A stretch of DNA of 64,000 nucleotides from Spongilla lacustris (Eukaryota; Porifera; Demospongiae; Spongillida; Spongillidae), in assembly GCA_949361645.1 (NCBI GenBank), contig OX442431.1, positions 1,607,122 to 1,671,121 on the forward strand. The letters run 5' to 3'. Of the stretch, positions 24,494-35,441 are shown piece after piece. Every line of letters begins with the position of its first letter. Within the stretch, counting starts at the first letter, position 1. The position numbers were made by a program, and so were the translations under genes. The notes beneath the pieces are model-generated. The model saw nothing but the letters and a program-made list of their open reading frames with translations. It made no database searches and was not told where the DNA came from.

Positions 24494-26702
24494 TCATGAT
24501 GTAGGCTCTGCGCTGACAGTCACAATGTAAGGGGCAAAGTAGGAGCCCAAGAGAAGCTTGTCCCCCAGGTCCAGAACACTGCTCACACTGGTAGTGATCA
24601 ATCCACTTGGGTCATGAAGACTCCTCACTACCTTGCCACTGGGATCCAGCTCAATCACCATGGCATGCTTCTGTATCAGCTTCATCAGAAAATGCATCAG
24701 CTTTAGCTGGGGGGAGGGAAGCCATGATGCTGTAACCCCTCCTCCATGCTTAATTACTGCACCTTGAACCCTAGTGTTCTCAACCATGGACGTTCAGCCA
24801 TCAGGTCAAGGATACCATTGTCACGGACAGCACCAAGAGCCACCCAGTACCCTCCACCTGAGCTAGGAGTGATGTTATCAGGAAGGCCTGGAAGGTTGTC
24901 TGCAAAGACATCTACTGTACCAGCCTGTGAGCCTTTTAGGTAGTATCTGAAGGAGAGGAGGAGGGAGAAGGGGTGGGAAGGGGAGGAGGGAGGAAGATGA
25001 GAAGAGAGAAGGTGGAGAGAGGAGTCAGAAGAGGGGAAGGAAGAGTGAGGAGAGGGAAGGAGGGAAGAGGTGAGGAGAGAGGTGAGGAGAGGAGGAAGGT
25101 GATGAGAGGAGGGAGGATGGGTGGAAAAGAATAGGGGATATTATACAATATGATCTCATCTAATTTCCTGAGCTGCCTAACCTAGTCACACGAGCTCTGC
25201 TTGTCTCAGGAAAAAGCACAAATTCCTCACCAGGTCCAACTGCCATACCATTGGGGCTGTGAAGAGACTCTAACACTACGTGGAGAGACTTGTTGATGGT
25301 GTTGTAGTGGAAGAGTCTCCCATGAGGCCTGCCCTCAACCACTTCCTCTTCCACCTCATGAAATCCGTACTTGTCACTCATGTCAGTGAAGAATATACTG
25401 CCATTTGACAGCACCACCATGTCGTTCAGGATCATCAGTGGGGGAATCCCCTCACCCGGGTGGTGGCAGTCAACCAAGGTTTCCCACTGCCTTGTGTTCA
25501 GATGGTAGAGTAGAAGACCCTTCCGCGAGTAAGCCACATAGAGCCTGTTCTTGTCTTGAGGATGGAAGTTGAGCCCAAGAGGTCTTCCACACTCCTCGAT
25601 GGCTATTTGCAATACATTGTAATAAACACAATAGACCCTTCCCTTTAACGGCGTAAGGAATGCAATTTGCTAATTTTACGTCACGTCCGGAGTTCTTCCT
25701 GCTGGTGATCTAAAATGACTCGCAAGGTGGACAACAAGGGTGTATCTATGTACTGTAACTGTAAGAAGTAGGAGGGCAACGTTGCGTATAAGCGCACGAA
25801 TTCTAAGGTTTAGCATTCGAAACACCAGACTTATACAAGTACGAGCTTGTTTATACAATGTCGATACACATTGCGTCATATTGGTCTGGGAACGAGACTA
25901 GCACGGCTGATATCGACACAGTACATAAATGTCTTGGCAACACTGACCTATTAGGCTTTGCTTTCGGCTAGCCGATTGCATTTTTATCCCGTGGCAAATT
26001 AGCCACCTTCGGAGCGCTGCCGTACTACGGATCTCTAGTGGCTCCTCGAGAAACGCACCTGAGATGTCTGCCTCTGTGAGTACTGTTGTGACAGAGGCTT
26101 GGTCGGTCAACAGCCTGATAGAGTCAGTGTTAGCAGAGATATTATCTCTGGTGTAAGTGCTCGCGCGCAGGAAGAACTCCGGAAGTGACGCAATTAAGAA
26201 TAATTTCCTTACGCCGTTAAAGGGAAGGGTCTATTCGAAAATATACGGTGTATTACCTAGTATGGCCTACATTCTTAAGACTCACCGCAAGTTGGTTCTA
26301 ACACGGTTTCAAAGCCAGAAAGTTCTAGATCGAAGCGAATAATTCTTCCATCTTTCAGGCCTGTATATACATACCCTGGGGAGTGGAGACACGTCACAAT
26401 ATTCGTATATGCATGGCCGTAAGAGAAACCTAATTGTGTTACCGTTAGCGACAGCAAAGGCTTCTGGACCCTGAACCGCATCTTCGAATACTCTCCGGGC
26501 ATTAGCGATATGTTGGTTTACTGCAAGAGGGCCAGTAAATTCAGGCGTCGCCTCTGTAGAATAACTATGATCAGAGATAATATTATAGACGACCATCCCG
26601 TAAACTTTACACATACCTAAATGCTGCAGGGTCAAAGGACGTGGGCAGTACCAAAAGAACAGCGACTGCCACAACCAACGATGCTAATACAAATCTGAAC
26701 AT
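24494..26702 (-). CDS. APMAP: APMAP-like strictosidine-synthase/SMP-30 family membrane protein
   Basis: Six exons on the minus strand: 26702-26617, 26564-26443, 26375-26286, 25602-25182, 24946-24763, 24706-24494. All junctions are GT-AG with matching phases, giving 371 codons and a TGA at 24494. Residues 4-22 (FVLASLVVAVAVLLVLP) form a signal anchor, as in the type II membrane protein APMAP. The six-bladed propeller follows, with family landmarks GPEAFAV, GLKDGRIIRFD, CGRPLGL, IFFTDMSDKYG, HGRLFHYNT, SPNGMAVG, LPGLPDNITPS, GGYWVALGAV and SLHDPSGLI. The family includes hydrolases (arylesterase activity is reported for vertebrate APMAP). It is a little shorter than the vertebrate protein (about 416 aa) because the cytoplasmic N terminus is very short. 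Intron 3 carries a MITE, intron 4 an AG-rich tract. Confidence 0.88.
24955..25110. repeat. Purine-rich (GGAGGA)-type tract in an APMAP-like intron
   Basis: Mostly A/G with about 10-bp irregular units (gaggagggagg) in the fourth intron; it reads as a polypyrimidine tract in the sense of the gene. Confidence 0.7.
25634..26231. mobile_element. 598-bp MITE in the APMAP-like intron
   Basis: Terminal inverted repeats begin GACCCTTCCCTTTAACGGCG and extend with gaps through ggagttcttcctgc; TA flanks both ends (25632-25633 and 26232-26233). No transposase frame. It sits wholly inside intron 3 of the APMAP-like gene. Confidence 0.8.
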
Positions 26703-27354
26703 TGTTTGGATCAGCGCAGCTGCTAGACGGAGATTAAATTATTGTCGCGGAGCCACACCCTATTCAATTATTGTAGTCAATATCATTTAACTTCATTACT
26801 TAACTTGCATTGTAACGCATTTGCATGTGCTATATAAAGTTATCTATTAAAAAATTCATTTGGGTCGAGTTAGTTGTAATTGTGCAAATACATTCCTCGT
26901 AACGCGCAATAAGTGATTATAATACAGTATAGAACCAATTGAACAAGCACAACTCCATGTTACCAGCTGACCCTATTTCAATAATTGAATAAGGTGTGTC
27001 TCCGCGAGACTATTCACTAGGCCTGTCTCTGTTGTTTTTGAGTGGCTTCGTACCCAGAGGCCCAAATGTACGTACATCTATGACATCATGTACATGTACG
27101 TGAATCACGTACAGTCATCGAGGATAATCGTTACATACATTTGGGTCTGGGTACGAAACTAATAAAGTGTTGCAGCATTTTTGATCGCCAGAGGAATGTG
27201 CTGGGATATTTCTGGGCTGGCTGGTCCTGGTCCTTACCACCACAGCAGTCAATATATAAGTTCGCTCAAGTAGGAGTCACCTTTTATGTGTGAGAATTGC
27301 CTTGTTTTGTCATGCAAACCAGAACCATTACACAAATCACTCAAAAAGACATAG
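26703..27354. other. Intergenic between the APMAP-like start and zinc-finger gene A end
   Basis: Holds the 5' flank of the APMAP-like gene and a 111-bp hairpin element at 27047-27157. Nothing coding. Confidence 0.6.
27047..27157. mobile_element. 111-bp hairpin MITE-like element
   Basis: TTCGTACCCAGAGGCCCAAA at the left and its near-complement (tttgggtctgggtacgaa) at the right form an imperfect terminal inverted repeat around an acgtac/catgtac-rich centre. Confidence 0.65.
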
Positions 27355-27604
27355 CTACATACATATGCACTTTTTGTTTCTTTTTTTCTTAGTCCCTGTT
27401 GTCTGTGCTGCCTCCTCCAACGTGCCCCTCTGCACACACTCAAACATGTGCGCCTCCATGTCTTTGATGGTAACTCTCTTGGAGCATCCTTCACATACCT
27501 CGGTACGAGATCCACACGCCTCCACATGTGAAGTGTACTGCTGGTTATTAAACATTAGTTCACAGTAATTGCACTTTCTTGTTGCTGCAGTGCAGAAGTT
27601 TTCC

Positions 27605-27647
<43 letters not shown>

Positions 27648-27651
27648 CACA

Positions 27652-27721
<70 letters not shown>

Positions 27722-28719
27722 AACAGATAAAAGCAATGGTGGCAGTTGCAAAGAACACACCATATGCTCCTTCAGCTCATAGCTGGGAATTATTGTGTTG
27801 CAGTGCTCACAAGTGTGGCATATTTTGATGTGTTCTTCAAGTCTGCTGAAAGGGACGGAGGTGGAGCACAGGGTACATGGGATGTTGCAGTGGTCCTCTG
27901 AAATGTGCTGGTCCATCCTCCCACTCGGTTGGAGATCTCCGCATGTAGCACATGGGATTTTGGCGGCACAGGTTTCGAGGTGGCTGTCCATCTGCCCTGC
28001 CTTCATAGCCTTCCTGCAGATATCACATCGGACGTCCACACCACACTCCTGCTGGTGCTTGTCCAGTTCACGTATCAGAATGGCTTCGTTACATATCTGG
28101 CACAGCCTTAGATTCCTTCTGCAGAATGCATCATGCAACTGAAACTTGTCCGCCTCTATTGCATGTTTACTGAGGGTAAATATTCAGGTTTAATTTATTT
28201 GTTGACATTGTCGCGTTTGCTGATCGAGTAAGTACATATTCATTACAAATGAATTATGGTTCAGGCTGGGGAGTTGTGTGCCAAACGAAGCCGACCCACA
28301 AGCGGAGATACATGCACACACCCTCCCTCTCTTAGTCTATGTGTAGGCCTATAATTATCTATATCTCTTCTTCTTAGCTCAGTCCGGGCAGCATCCTTTG
28401 AAACTAAACAATGCGATTCTAAACCTACAAAGCACAAAGCGAGTGTACTGCCTGTGTTCACGCTTCAGTGGTGCTTTGCAGGGTCTCATCGTGAATCGCC
28501 GGAGGGTGTTGAGCAAAGGTTTAAATATGTACGCCTATGAAGTACGAAAGCACTTCGTCCGGAGGGCACTATCGTCTGTACCGAGGCGGAGCTTTGTCTT
28601 CGGATGGGACGTTTGAAGATGGGCGGGTCTCGCGATCGCAAAATCGACACAATCAGTCCCACCCGTACGTACCCATGGCCCAGCAGTTGGTTAGCTTACC
28701 AATTTGTGCACGTTTCCAT
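27355..28719 (-). CDS. TRAFD1/XAF1-like C2HC zinc-finger protein A with C-terminal CaaX (CICM)
   Basis: Three exons on the minus strand, 28719-28700, 28169-27761 and 27603-27355, give 225 aa. The tiny first exon encodes METCTNC; its last Cys codon is split by intron 1 and completes finger 1, which supports the model. Eight fingers of the form C-x2-C-x11-H-x3/4-C follow (starting CTNC, CQIC, CDIC, CATC, CTLC, CEHC, CNYC, CEGC). HVEACGSRTEVCEGC matches the CGxRTELCxxC signature of TRAFD1 and XAF1, which are interferon-linked regulators of TRAF/NF-kB and apoptosis signalling in vertebrates. The protein ends KKKRNKKCICM then TAG: a polybasic stretch plus a CaaX box, which would predict farnesylation and membrane anchoring. 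Intron 2 carries the (CA)n tract. The orthologue cannot be fixed without a tree. Confidence 0.85.
27610..27717. repeat. (CA)n microsatellite in intron 2 of zinc-finger gene A
   Basis: CA dinucleotides just upstream (in gene sense) of the exon 3 acceptor. Confidence 0.95.
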
Positions 28720-29192
28720 TTATCCCCATCACACAATTCACGGGTGGGTAGATCGCAAGTGACAGGTAGAGGTCGACTACAAATATAGTTATTTTCAGAA
28801 ACGACTAAAAATAGCCATAGACGTCACCAAGATTGATCTATGTATAGAACACGTCGTTTAGCCTTCCAGATTGTGATCCAATGCACGACCCTGCCCGTCA
28901 CAAACAGGACATACACATCCATCAATGGCCAGCAGGAGGGGAAGGGGCAGAAGAAGGAGGGGGAGAGGGAATGTGTTGGACAGGTAGTGGTTCACAATGC
29001 CGATACACACCGGTGGTAACAAATCCATGACCGGTCACGTATCTGGTCCCATGACAGGTCACGTATCTGGTCACATGACAGGTCACGTATCTGGTCACAT
29101 GACAGGTCACGCATATTAGACTGGATACAGAAAGTGATGTGAAAAAGATACCCAGGATCACAAAAACACATTTGTATGAAAGTGAACACAAT
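28720..29192. promoter_or_regulatory. Short intergenic region / presumed promoter of zinc-finger gene A
   Basis: Only about 470 bp separate the stop of gene B from the ATG of gene A. It holds a 24-bp tandem repeat (29020-29115). No core promoter element can be called with confidence. Confidence 0.4.
29020..29115. repeat. 24-bp tandem repeat, four copies
   Basis: Unit ACAGGTCACGTATCTGGTCA plus four bases, with minor changes. Each copy holds the half-site-like GGTCA twice. Confidence 0.85.
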
Positions 29193-31304
29193 TCACAACA
29201 AGGCACAGCAGCAGTAGCAGCACTTAGGACAGTGGCCCCTCCCCCTCCCCCTCCCCCATGGATCTCTGACCTCATGGATGAGGGGTTCCAGTGGGCTGTC
29301 ACCCCCTTGCCAGCAGGTCATGGTGTGCTCATCCATGTCCTTCAGTGTCACATAGGACAAGCATCCTTCGCAGATCTCCGTGCGAGAGCCGCATGCCTCC
29401 ACATGCGAAATGTAATCCTGGTTATTAAAAGTTAGCTCACAGTACTTGCACTTCCTTGGTGCAACAGAGCAGAATTTCTCCTATAAGCATATGTGTGTGT
29501 GCGTGTGTGGATGTGTGTGTGTGTGGATGTGTATATGTGTGTATGTGTGTGGATATGTGTGGATGTGTGTGTGTGTGGATGTGTATATGTGTGTATGTGT
29601 GTGGATATGTGTGGATGTGTGTGTGTGACAGATGTACATCATATAACACACTTAGTACCTATGGTTACACACATAATGCTACACCCACATACACACCCAC
29701 ACAAAGGCCTCTATTAGCTCTAAGTATGCTTATGTACGACAGGGTACCCGCCCACATACTTTTGGTGGAATCACATGATTTGATCATTAGTGATCATTTT
29801 AGTCATTATTGATGATGTCGCATCCTTAACACGCATTATTCTTGGGGAATGTTCAGGTAACACACATATGTTGGCCACTTAAATCTCACAAGATATAATG
29901 GCTATGCAGAAATCCTTCACTATGTGGCAATATTATCTGATCGCAACATCCACTTGTACTCAAATGATAATGCTCCATACATTTCATGTTATACATGTAC
30001 ACATTACCCCCTGGGGAACGTGATACTTGTGCAGATAGACATTCAGTACAGAAAATTTGGACACCAAAATAATCAGTACGTCAAACCTTTCAAAAGTTGT
30101 AGTTCACACAAATTAGTGGTCAGATTTAGTGCCAATTATACAAACAACAAGATTTACTACTTGAACTGTATTCACCAGCGATTACGTTTGCTTTAATTAA
30201 TCTGTAAAAGTGAGCAAAACATATATATTTTTGGCTAACAGCACACAGAATACTACAACAGCAGACCATGGCCCACATACCTGGTGCTCGCGATGGTCAC
30301 GGTCAGGTACCACCACTCCACAGTGCTCACAGGTGTGGCATTGCCTGACATGGTCCTCGAGACAGCTGAAGGGGAAGGAGGCCCCACACACCTCGCAAGG
30401 TACCTCCTGGAGGTCCTCAGAAGACACTGCACACTCGTGCGTGGGAGGAGGCTCCTCTGTTGTGTGGTCCTCGATGGCTTCTGGGGGAGGGGTCATTTCA
30501 CTGCCACACCCCTTGAGGTGCTCCTCCATGGACTGCGCGAGGACCGTGGCCTTGCAGCGAGGACACACCTTCACGTTGCGGTGGCAGAAGGCTTCGTGGA
30601 GCTGGAAGGTAGTGATAGCCACGTCATGGTCACTGCAAGAAGAAGGGGATAGGGGGGGGGGGGGGGTGTAATCCCCACAAGTGCTCTGAGCATAGCACAT
30701 GACTGGCACTATACACACATATGCACACACAACCACACACACACACACAAAAACATACACGAAACACATACACACACACAAACACATACACACATGTATT
30801 ACCTGACACAATCGTACAGCAAGGAGGAATTTAAAAAGCATATAAGACTTCAAATAAACACAGCTAGTACTTCAAATCACTACTCCCTTTGATACCAAGC
30901 ATCGTTAATTCGGTAGCAAGAAAAGATCGAGACTCAAAGTAGACCTTTCCATAGGAATAAACGTCCCGCGCGTGTGAATTTATGATTTTCGTTTGCACAA
31001 TAACCACTGAAGGCCTGCTGTTGATTATAATTTAGTGGGTGTGGTCGCAAGGGGCTCTTTTTAAATACCAGCTGCTAAGTGTTTGACCTCTAAGCCGCTT
31101 GTGTTGCTGTTGTATTAAACGCTTGGAGTGTATATACATTTTCGTGGCGATAGCCTACGTGACCTCAACTTATATATTATTACACCGCGTCAAAGTTATC
31201 TGGATACGTCCGCCCTAAATACGTGCATAAGGTAAGTAGGCTAAGTATATAGGAGTAAGAACTAACCAGTTGAGACAGCGCTTGGTGGCAAGAGGAGGGT
31301 CCAT
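29193..31304 (-). CDS. TRAFD1/XAF1-like C2HC zinc-finger protein B with C-terminal CaaX (CALL)
   Basis: Three exons on the minus strand, 31304-31267, 30632-30281 and 29480-29193, give 225 aa. Exon phases and boundaries match gene A exactly. Exon 1 is MDPPLATKRCLN plus TG; the split Cys codon again completes finger 1 (CLNC-DHDV). Six fingers are seen (starting CLNC, CPRC, CEVC, CEHC, CKYC, CEGC); fingers 3 and 4 of gene A are replaced by a Pro/Glu-rich linker (MTPPPEAIEDHTTEEPPP). HVEACGSRTEICEGC gives the TRAFD1/XAF1 signature. The end is RGRGRGHCPKCCYCCCALL then TGA, that is a basic stretch, a Cys cluster and a CaaX box whose final Leu predicts geranylgeranylation. It is a tandem paralogue of gene A, about 0.5 kb upstream. 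A GTCAGA near 29269 could serve as a donor and change the tail. Confidence 0.83.
29490..29630. repeat. (TG)n/TGTGGATG tandem repeat in intron 2 of zinc-finger gene B
   Basis: Two copies of a roughly 62-bp unit made of GTGTGGATGTG and GTATATGTG. Confidence 0.8.
30646..30830. repeat. G run and CA-rich tract in intron 1 of zinc-finger gene B
   Basis: A G run at about 30652-30665, then CA-rich low-complexity sequence. Confidence 0.7.
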
Positions 31305-31858
31305 CTTCAGAAAACCTAGCAGGGGTTTCCGATGATGAAAATCGGTGATGTGATTGACAGATTACGTATACATGGGCGCCATATATTGAGGACAGGATAC
31401 TGCCGGATATGATACAATTTGAAATCACTTGTATACACATGCATAATAATTTCTTGAAATGAATTTGTTTTTGTTTACGCCATCAGTTCAGGCCCATCAT
31501 GAACAATCCGCACATGTAGTTAGGTAGCTCTGAGTCTCAGGGTCACAAAGGCGGCTACCCTCTGTAATTAAACGAACTTTTAATTTCTGCGGAAGTGTAA
31601 TATGTGAACACTGACTATAGGTAAATGTATCGGCCGGCACCGCAATAAAAAAAAATCTCTGCATATCAACCCCTGCTTTACATGGTATTATGAATATGTT
31701 ATTAAACACAAATAGACAACTAATCCATGCATGCATGTCCTAGGCTACTTCTGTGACCAGATATGACACACCTGCATGTAACAGAGTAGGCTTTGCCCCA
31801 CCTGAAGGACAGAGGAGTGGCTATGTGTTTTACCACAATTATCTCTAGCAGCGTACTG
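31305..31858. other. Intergenic, presumed 5' flank of zinc-finger gene B
   Basis: No gene feature. This should hold the promoter of gene B, but no motif is decisive. Confidence 0.5.
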
Positions 31859-32700
31859 GTTATAAAACTTCATTGGAAGGCCAGGATTATAAAGCTTCAG
31901 TGGAAGGCCAGGGTTATAAAGCTTCAGTGGAGGGCCAGGGTTATAAAGCTTCAGTGGAAGGCCAGGGTTATAAAGCTTCAGCGGAAGGCCAGGGTTATAA
32001 AGCTTCAGTGGAAGGCCAGGGTTATAAAGCTTCAGTGGAAGGCCAGGGTTATAAAGCTTCAGTGGAAGGCCAGGGTTATAAAGCTTCAGTGGAAGGCCAG
32101 GGTTATAAAGCTTCAGTGGAAGGCCAGGGTTATAAAGCTTCAGTGGAAGGCCAGGGTTATAAAGCTTCAGTGGAAGGCCAGGGTTATAAAGCTTCAGTGG
32201 AAGGCCAGGGTTATAAAGCTTCAGTGGAAAGCCAGGGTTATAAAGCTTCAGTGGAAGGTCAGGGTTATAAAGCTTCAGTGGAAGGCCAGGGTTATAAAGC
32301 TTCAGTGGAAGGCCAGGGTTATAAAGCTTCAGTGGAAGGCCAGGGTTATAAAGCTTCAGTGGAAGGCCAGGGTTATAAAGCTTCAGTGGAAGGCCAGGGT
32401 TATAAAGCTTCAGTGGAAGGCCAGGGTTATAAAGCTTCAGTGGAAGGCCAGGGTTATAAAGCTTCAGTGGAAGGCCAGGGTTATAAAGCTTCAGTGGAAG
32501 GCCAGGGTTATAAAGCTTCAGTGGAAGGCCAGGGTTATAAAGCTTCAGTGGAAGGTCAGGGTTATAAAGCTTCAGTGGAGGGCCAGGGTTATAAAACTTC
32601 AGTGGAAGGCCAGAGTTATAAAGCTTCAGTGGAAGGCCAGGGTTATAAAACTTCAGTGGAAGGCCAGAGTTATAAAGCTTCAGTGGGCCAGGGTTATAAA
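31859..32700. repeat. 27-bp minisatellite, about 31 copies
   Basis: Unit: GGTTATAAAGCTTCAGTGG plus AAGGCCAG, over 90% uniform. Because 27 is divisible by three and the unit has no stop in several frames, three frames stay open for about 300 codons (VEGQGYKAS and KLQWKARVI on plus, LPLKLYNPG on minus). I treat these as artefacts; no start context, splice signal or known domain supports a protein. Confidence 0.95.
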
Positions 32701-32799
32701 GCACAAGCAGAAGATGGGCAGGCTGCCGCAGGCATACAACAATTGGACTTTATAGTATAACTGTATAGAAAATTAGTATGTAGGCTGGTGTGTATTAAT

Positions 32800-33064
32800 T
32801 CAATATTAAATTGTAATGATCCAAAGTACTCAGAATAGGGTTGCTTGGAAATGCACACCACTAGCAGTGGAGACGTATGGTTGCTGGGGTGCTGAGGCTA
32901 GGGAAACACTATCACGTCTTGCGCCTCGTCTGGCCATATTCATGAGATGCACCAAATCCCATGCCACTGCTTCCATTTATGCCAGACTCAGCCTCACTTT
33001 GGTGAGGTCCTGTGCAAGAGCCCTGCTATCAAGAGCTGAACCTTCATTGGTCATCAATGGTTGA
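32800..33064 (+). pseudogene. RLE-type LINE fragment P (3' end of ORF)
   Basis: Plus-strand frame with PLAVETYGCWGAEARETLSRLA followed by SIYARLSLTLVRSCARALLSR, the conserved C terminus of the LINE family that fills ANKFY1 intron 5. All upstream parts are missing (5' truncation). Confidence 0.8.
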
Positions 33065-34320
33065 CAGTATGTTTATGATGCCAGTTTCATGTGTGTTAGT
33101 CATTTTATTCGTGATAAAAATGGGATCCTCTGGGCCCCTTCTACTTCGCCTTGGTCCTGCACCATCTGGTTCTTACCATTGCCAAGGACAATAGCTGTCA
33201 AGATATACTCTTTAATGCTTGGTTCCTGGATGATGGGGTGGTGGCTGGTCCATCTTGCTCTGTACAGCATGTGGTACGTCTTCTTCAGGATTTAGGTCCC
33301 TCTCTGGGGCTTCATTTAAAGCCACCCAAATGTGAGCTTTTCAGTGTAGGTGACCTGAACTTATTTCCCTTAATTAATTAACTTGGAGCACCCATAGGAG
33401 GTGTGGCCTTTTGTTCATCATTTATTGCCTCCAAATGTGCTGCTGCTTCCATATTGCTATCCTCACTAGAGAAGCTCAGCTCATGTGATCCTCAGATTGC
33501 TCTCATTTTGCTATGCATGTGTGGTGGATGTACAAAATTAGTCCACGTTGCACAGTCCACTCCTCCATCCCTGGCATTAGATGAGCTGCATGCCTTCGAT
33601 CAGCAGGTCAGACACACCTTCACAGAGTGCCAAGCTATTCACACTACTGATAGCTCTTGGAAGCAGGCCCAGTTGAGTTCAAGCAGAGGTGGCCTGGGGC
33701 TCCGCTCACTAGCACACCACTCTACTGCAGCATTCATTGCATCCATCAGTACTGCAGGCCTTGCCTCTCCTTCGGATAATTTCCTGGTTGAGGTGGTCAA
33801 TTCATACAACACGTCTGTACCTCCTGAGTGTGCAGTTGACATTGACAGTTTAGCCACTACTCCTTGTCGACAGCTCACTTTGTCAACCACATTAGAGTCT
33901 ACTCAATTTAACTCTCTTCTTTCAGAGAGCTCTACTGCTGAAAAGGCTCGTCTCCTGCAGTGTCTTCGCCCCATGCCTCGTCATGGCTCTCTGCTGTCCC
34001 ATCCCCAGGCCTGGGTCTTAGTCTAGACCCCAATGAACACCAAATGGCTATCAAGTGGCGGCTAATGATACTAAGTGTTCTGAGCTGGGATGGACTTGCA
34101 TTCCCCTTGTGGTGGAGTCATATGGAGCTTGGGGCAGGGAAGCTGTCCAAGCTTTCTCAAGACTTGCTTCACTCCTTGCCACTAGGACCAACACCCCCAA
34201 GTCCAAGGTGGTCTCTAACTTGTATGGCCACCTGAACTTAACACTAGTGCGGGCCAATGCCCGGTCTCTCCTCTTAAGGGGGGGATATATCACCCAGGAA
34301 GGTGATACATGTAGTTCCTA
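33065..34320 (+). pseudogene. RLE-type LINE fragment Q (RT to C terminus, internally deleted)
   Basis: RT box FLDDGVVAG is followed by LGPSLGLHLKPPKCELF, a stop, LGAPIGGVAF and the thumb-like block LCMCGGCTKLVHVAQSTPPSL to QLSSSRGGLGLRSLAHH. At about 34030-34060 the zinc-ribbon and endonuclease core is missing; reading resumes at KCSELGWTCIPLVVESYGAWG and ends in NLTLVRANARSLLLR. Non-LTR elements of this type copy RNA at a nicked target. Same strand as ANKFY1, unlike most copies in the window. Confidence 0.82.
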
Positions 34321-34321
34321 A

Positions 34322-34900
34322 ACATAACTTTGTAGTTAGTGTGTATTATTTATTCGTGTATCATAAGAGAATAATTGATTTTTGCCTAAAAATGTATAAT
34401 TGATATTTTAAAATCAAATAGCACAAGATATGAATATCCACTGAAACATCATTGATTTCAAGTTACTAAGTTCAATAGTGAAATATTAGCATTTAAGGTC
34501 ATAATTTGTTTAACTTTATTAAGGTTAAAGCTATTGTTAGATAAATAATTCTAATAAGTATATCTAATTAATGTTAATGATTTTCAAATGAAGTAGGACA
34601 CCATTTTCATAATTGATAGTATAAAAACTCCAAGTTCATCAAAATTGCAACTTTGATTGAATATTAACTAGCAAAACGTCAATGTAATTTTTCAACATGT
34701 TATTCTGCAGTTTGAACTAAAAGTTGCTGTAAATTATTATGTTGAAATAAATTAGAAGCTATTGGAGTTATAATTAAAGACAATTGAATTTTAATAACAC
34801 GAGTTTTATTTGCCTAACTTATTTGATATTAATTTGTATTATATTATATTTTTATAACTGATTATAATTTACAACAGTACAACAATTATAAAACAAGCAC
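34322..34900. other. AT-rich non-coding block
   Basis: Strongly AT-rich with many ATTAAT/TTATTA words; no frame or repeat recognised. It may be a LINE 3' UTR or intergenic DNA. Confidence 0.5.
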
Positions 34901-35425
34901 ATTCGATGATGTCCTCACAAAATGGCACTGTTTGTTTCCATCAGTCTTTCTCTGCTCAGTAGCAGCTGCTGCTGATCAAGCTATGTGACCCTCTTCAGAA
35001 ATGATTTGAGGTTTGCTGAAAGATCAAGAGAAGCTTTTCCACAATTCAATCATCTGCTTCTAGCTTAGGATTTAGCCAGTAGCCAAGCCCTATTGATGAC
35101 AGCATAGGCTTGGTCTAACATGGCGGCAGAGACTGCCTATACCCTTGGGGAGTGCCCCATGCCTTATGGGAATATGATTATGGTACATGCAAGCGTAACA
35201 GGTGAACAATTCTATATACTGCAAGCAATTAGGCTGCATCAAGCAAACGATATAACGTACTAACATCACAGTTGTGCAATGTGTCATAGGGATGAGATCA
35301 CATTATTACGCCAGCGGCGTATCATTTGGATTTGGCACATTCTGCCGTCAAAGTGAATATCAATAATTACGTCCATATACCATACATCGATTATACAACC
35401 TGGACACGAGAAGTCGGAGAAAAAG
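34901..35425 (+). promoter_or_regulatory. Presumed ANKFY1 promoter and 5' UTR region
   Basis: The region before the ANKFY1 ATG at 35426. No TATA box or other decisive element seen; the call rests on position only. Confidence 0.35.
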
Positions 35426-35441
35426 ATGGCTGCCTTGACTG
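35426..35441 (+). CDS. ANKFY1: ANKFY1 exon 1 (coding part)
   Basis: ATG GCT GCC TTG ACT G, then GTGAGT. It encodes MAALT and the first base of Gly6. Confidence 0.9.

Noticed and set aside
31745..32760. Three overlapping ORFs of about 300 codons with 9-residue repeats
   Set aside because: 27-bp minisatellite artefact; both strands open, no splice or start evidence.
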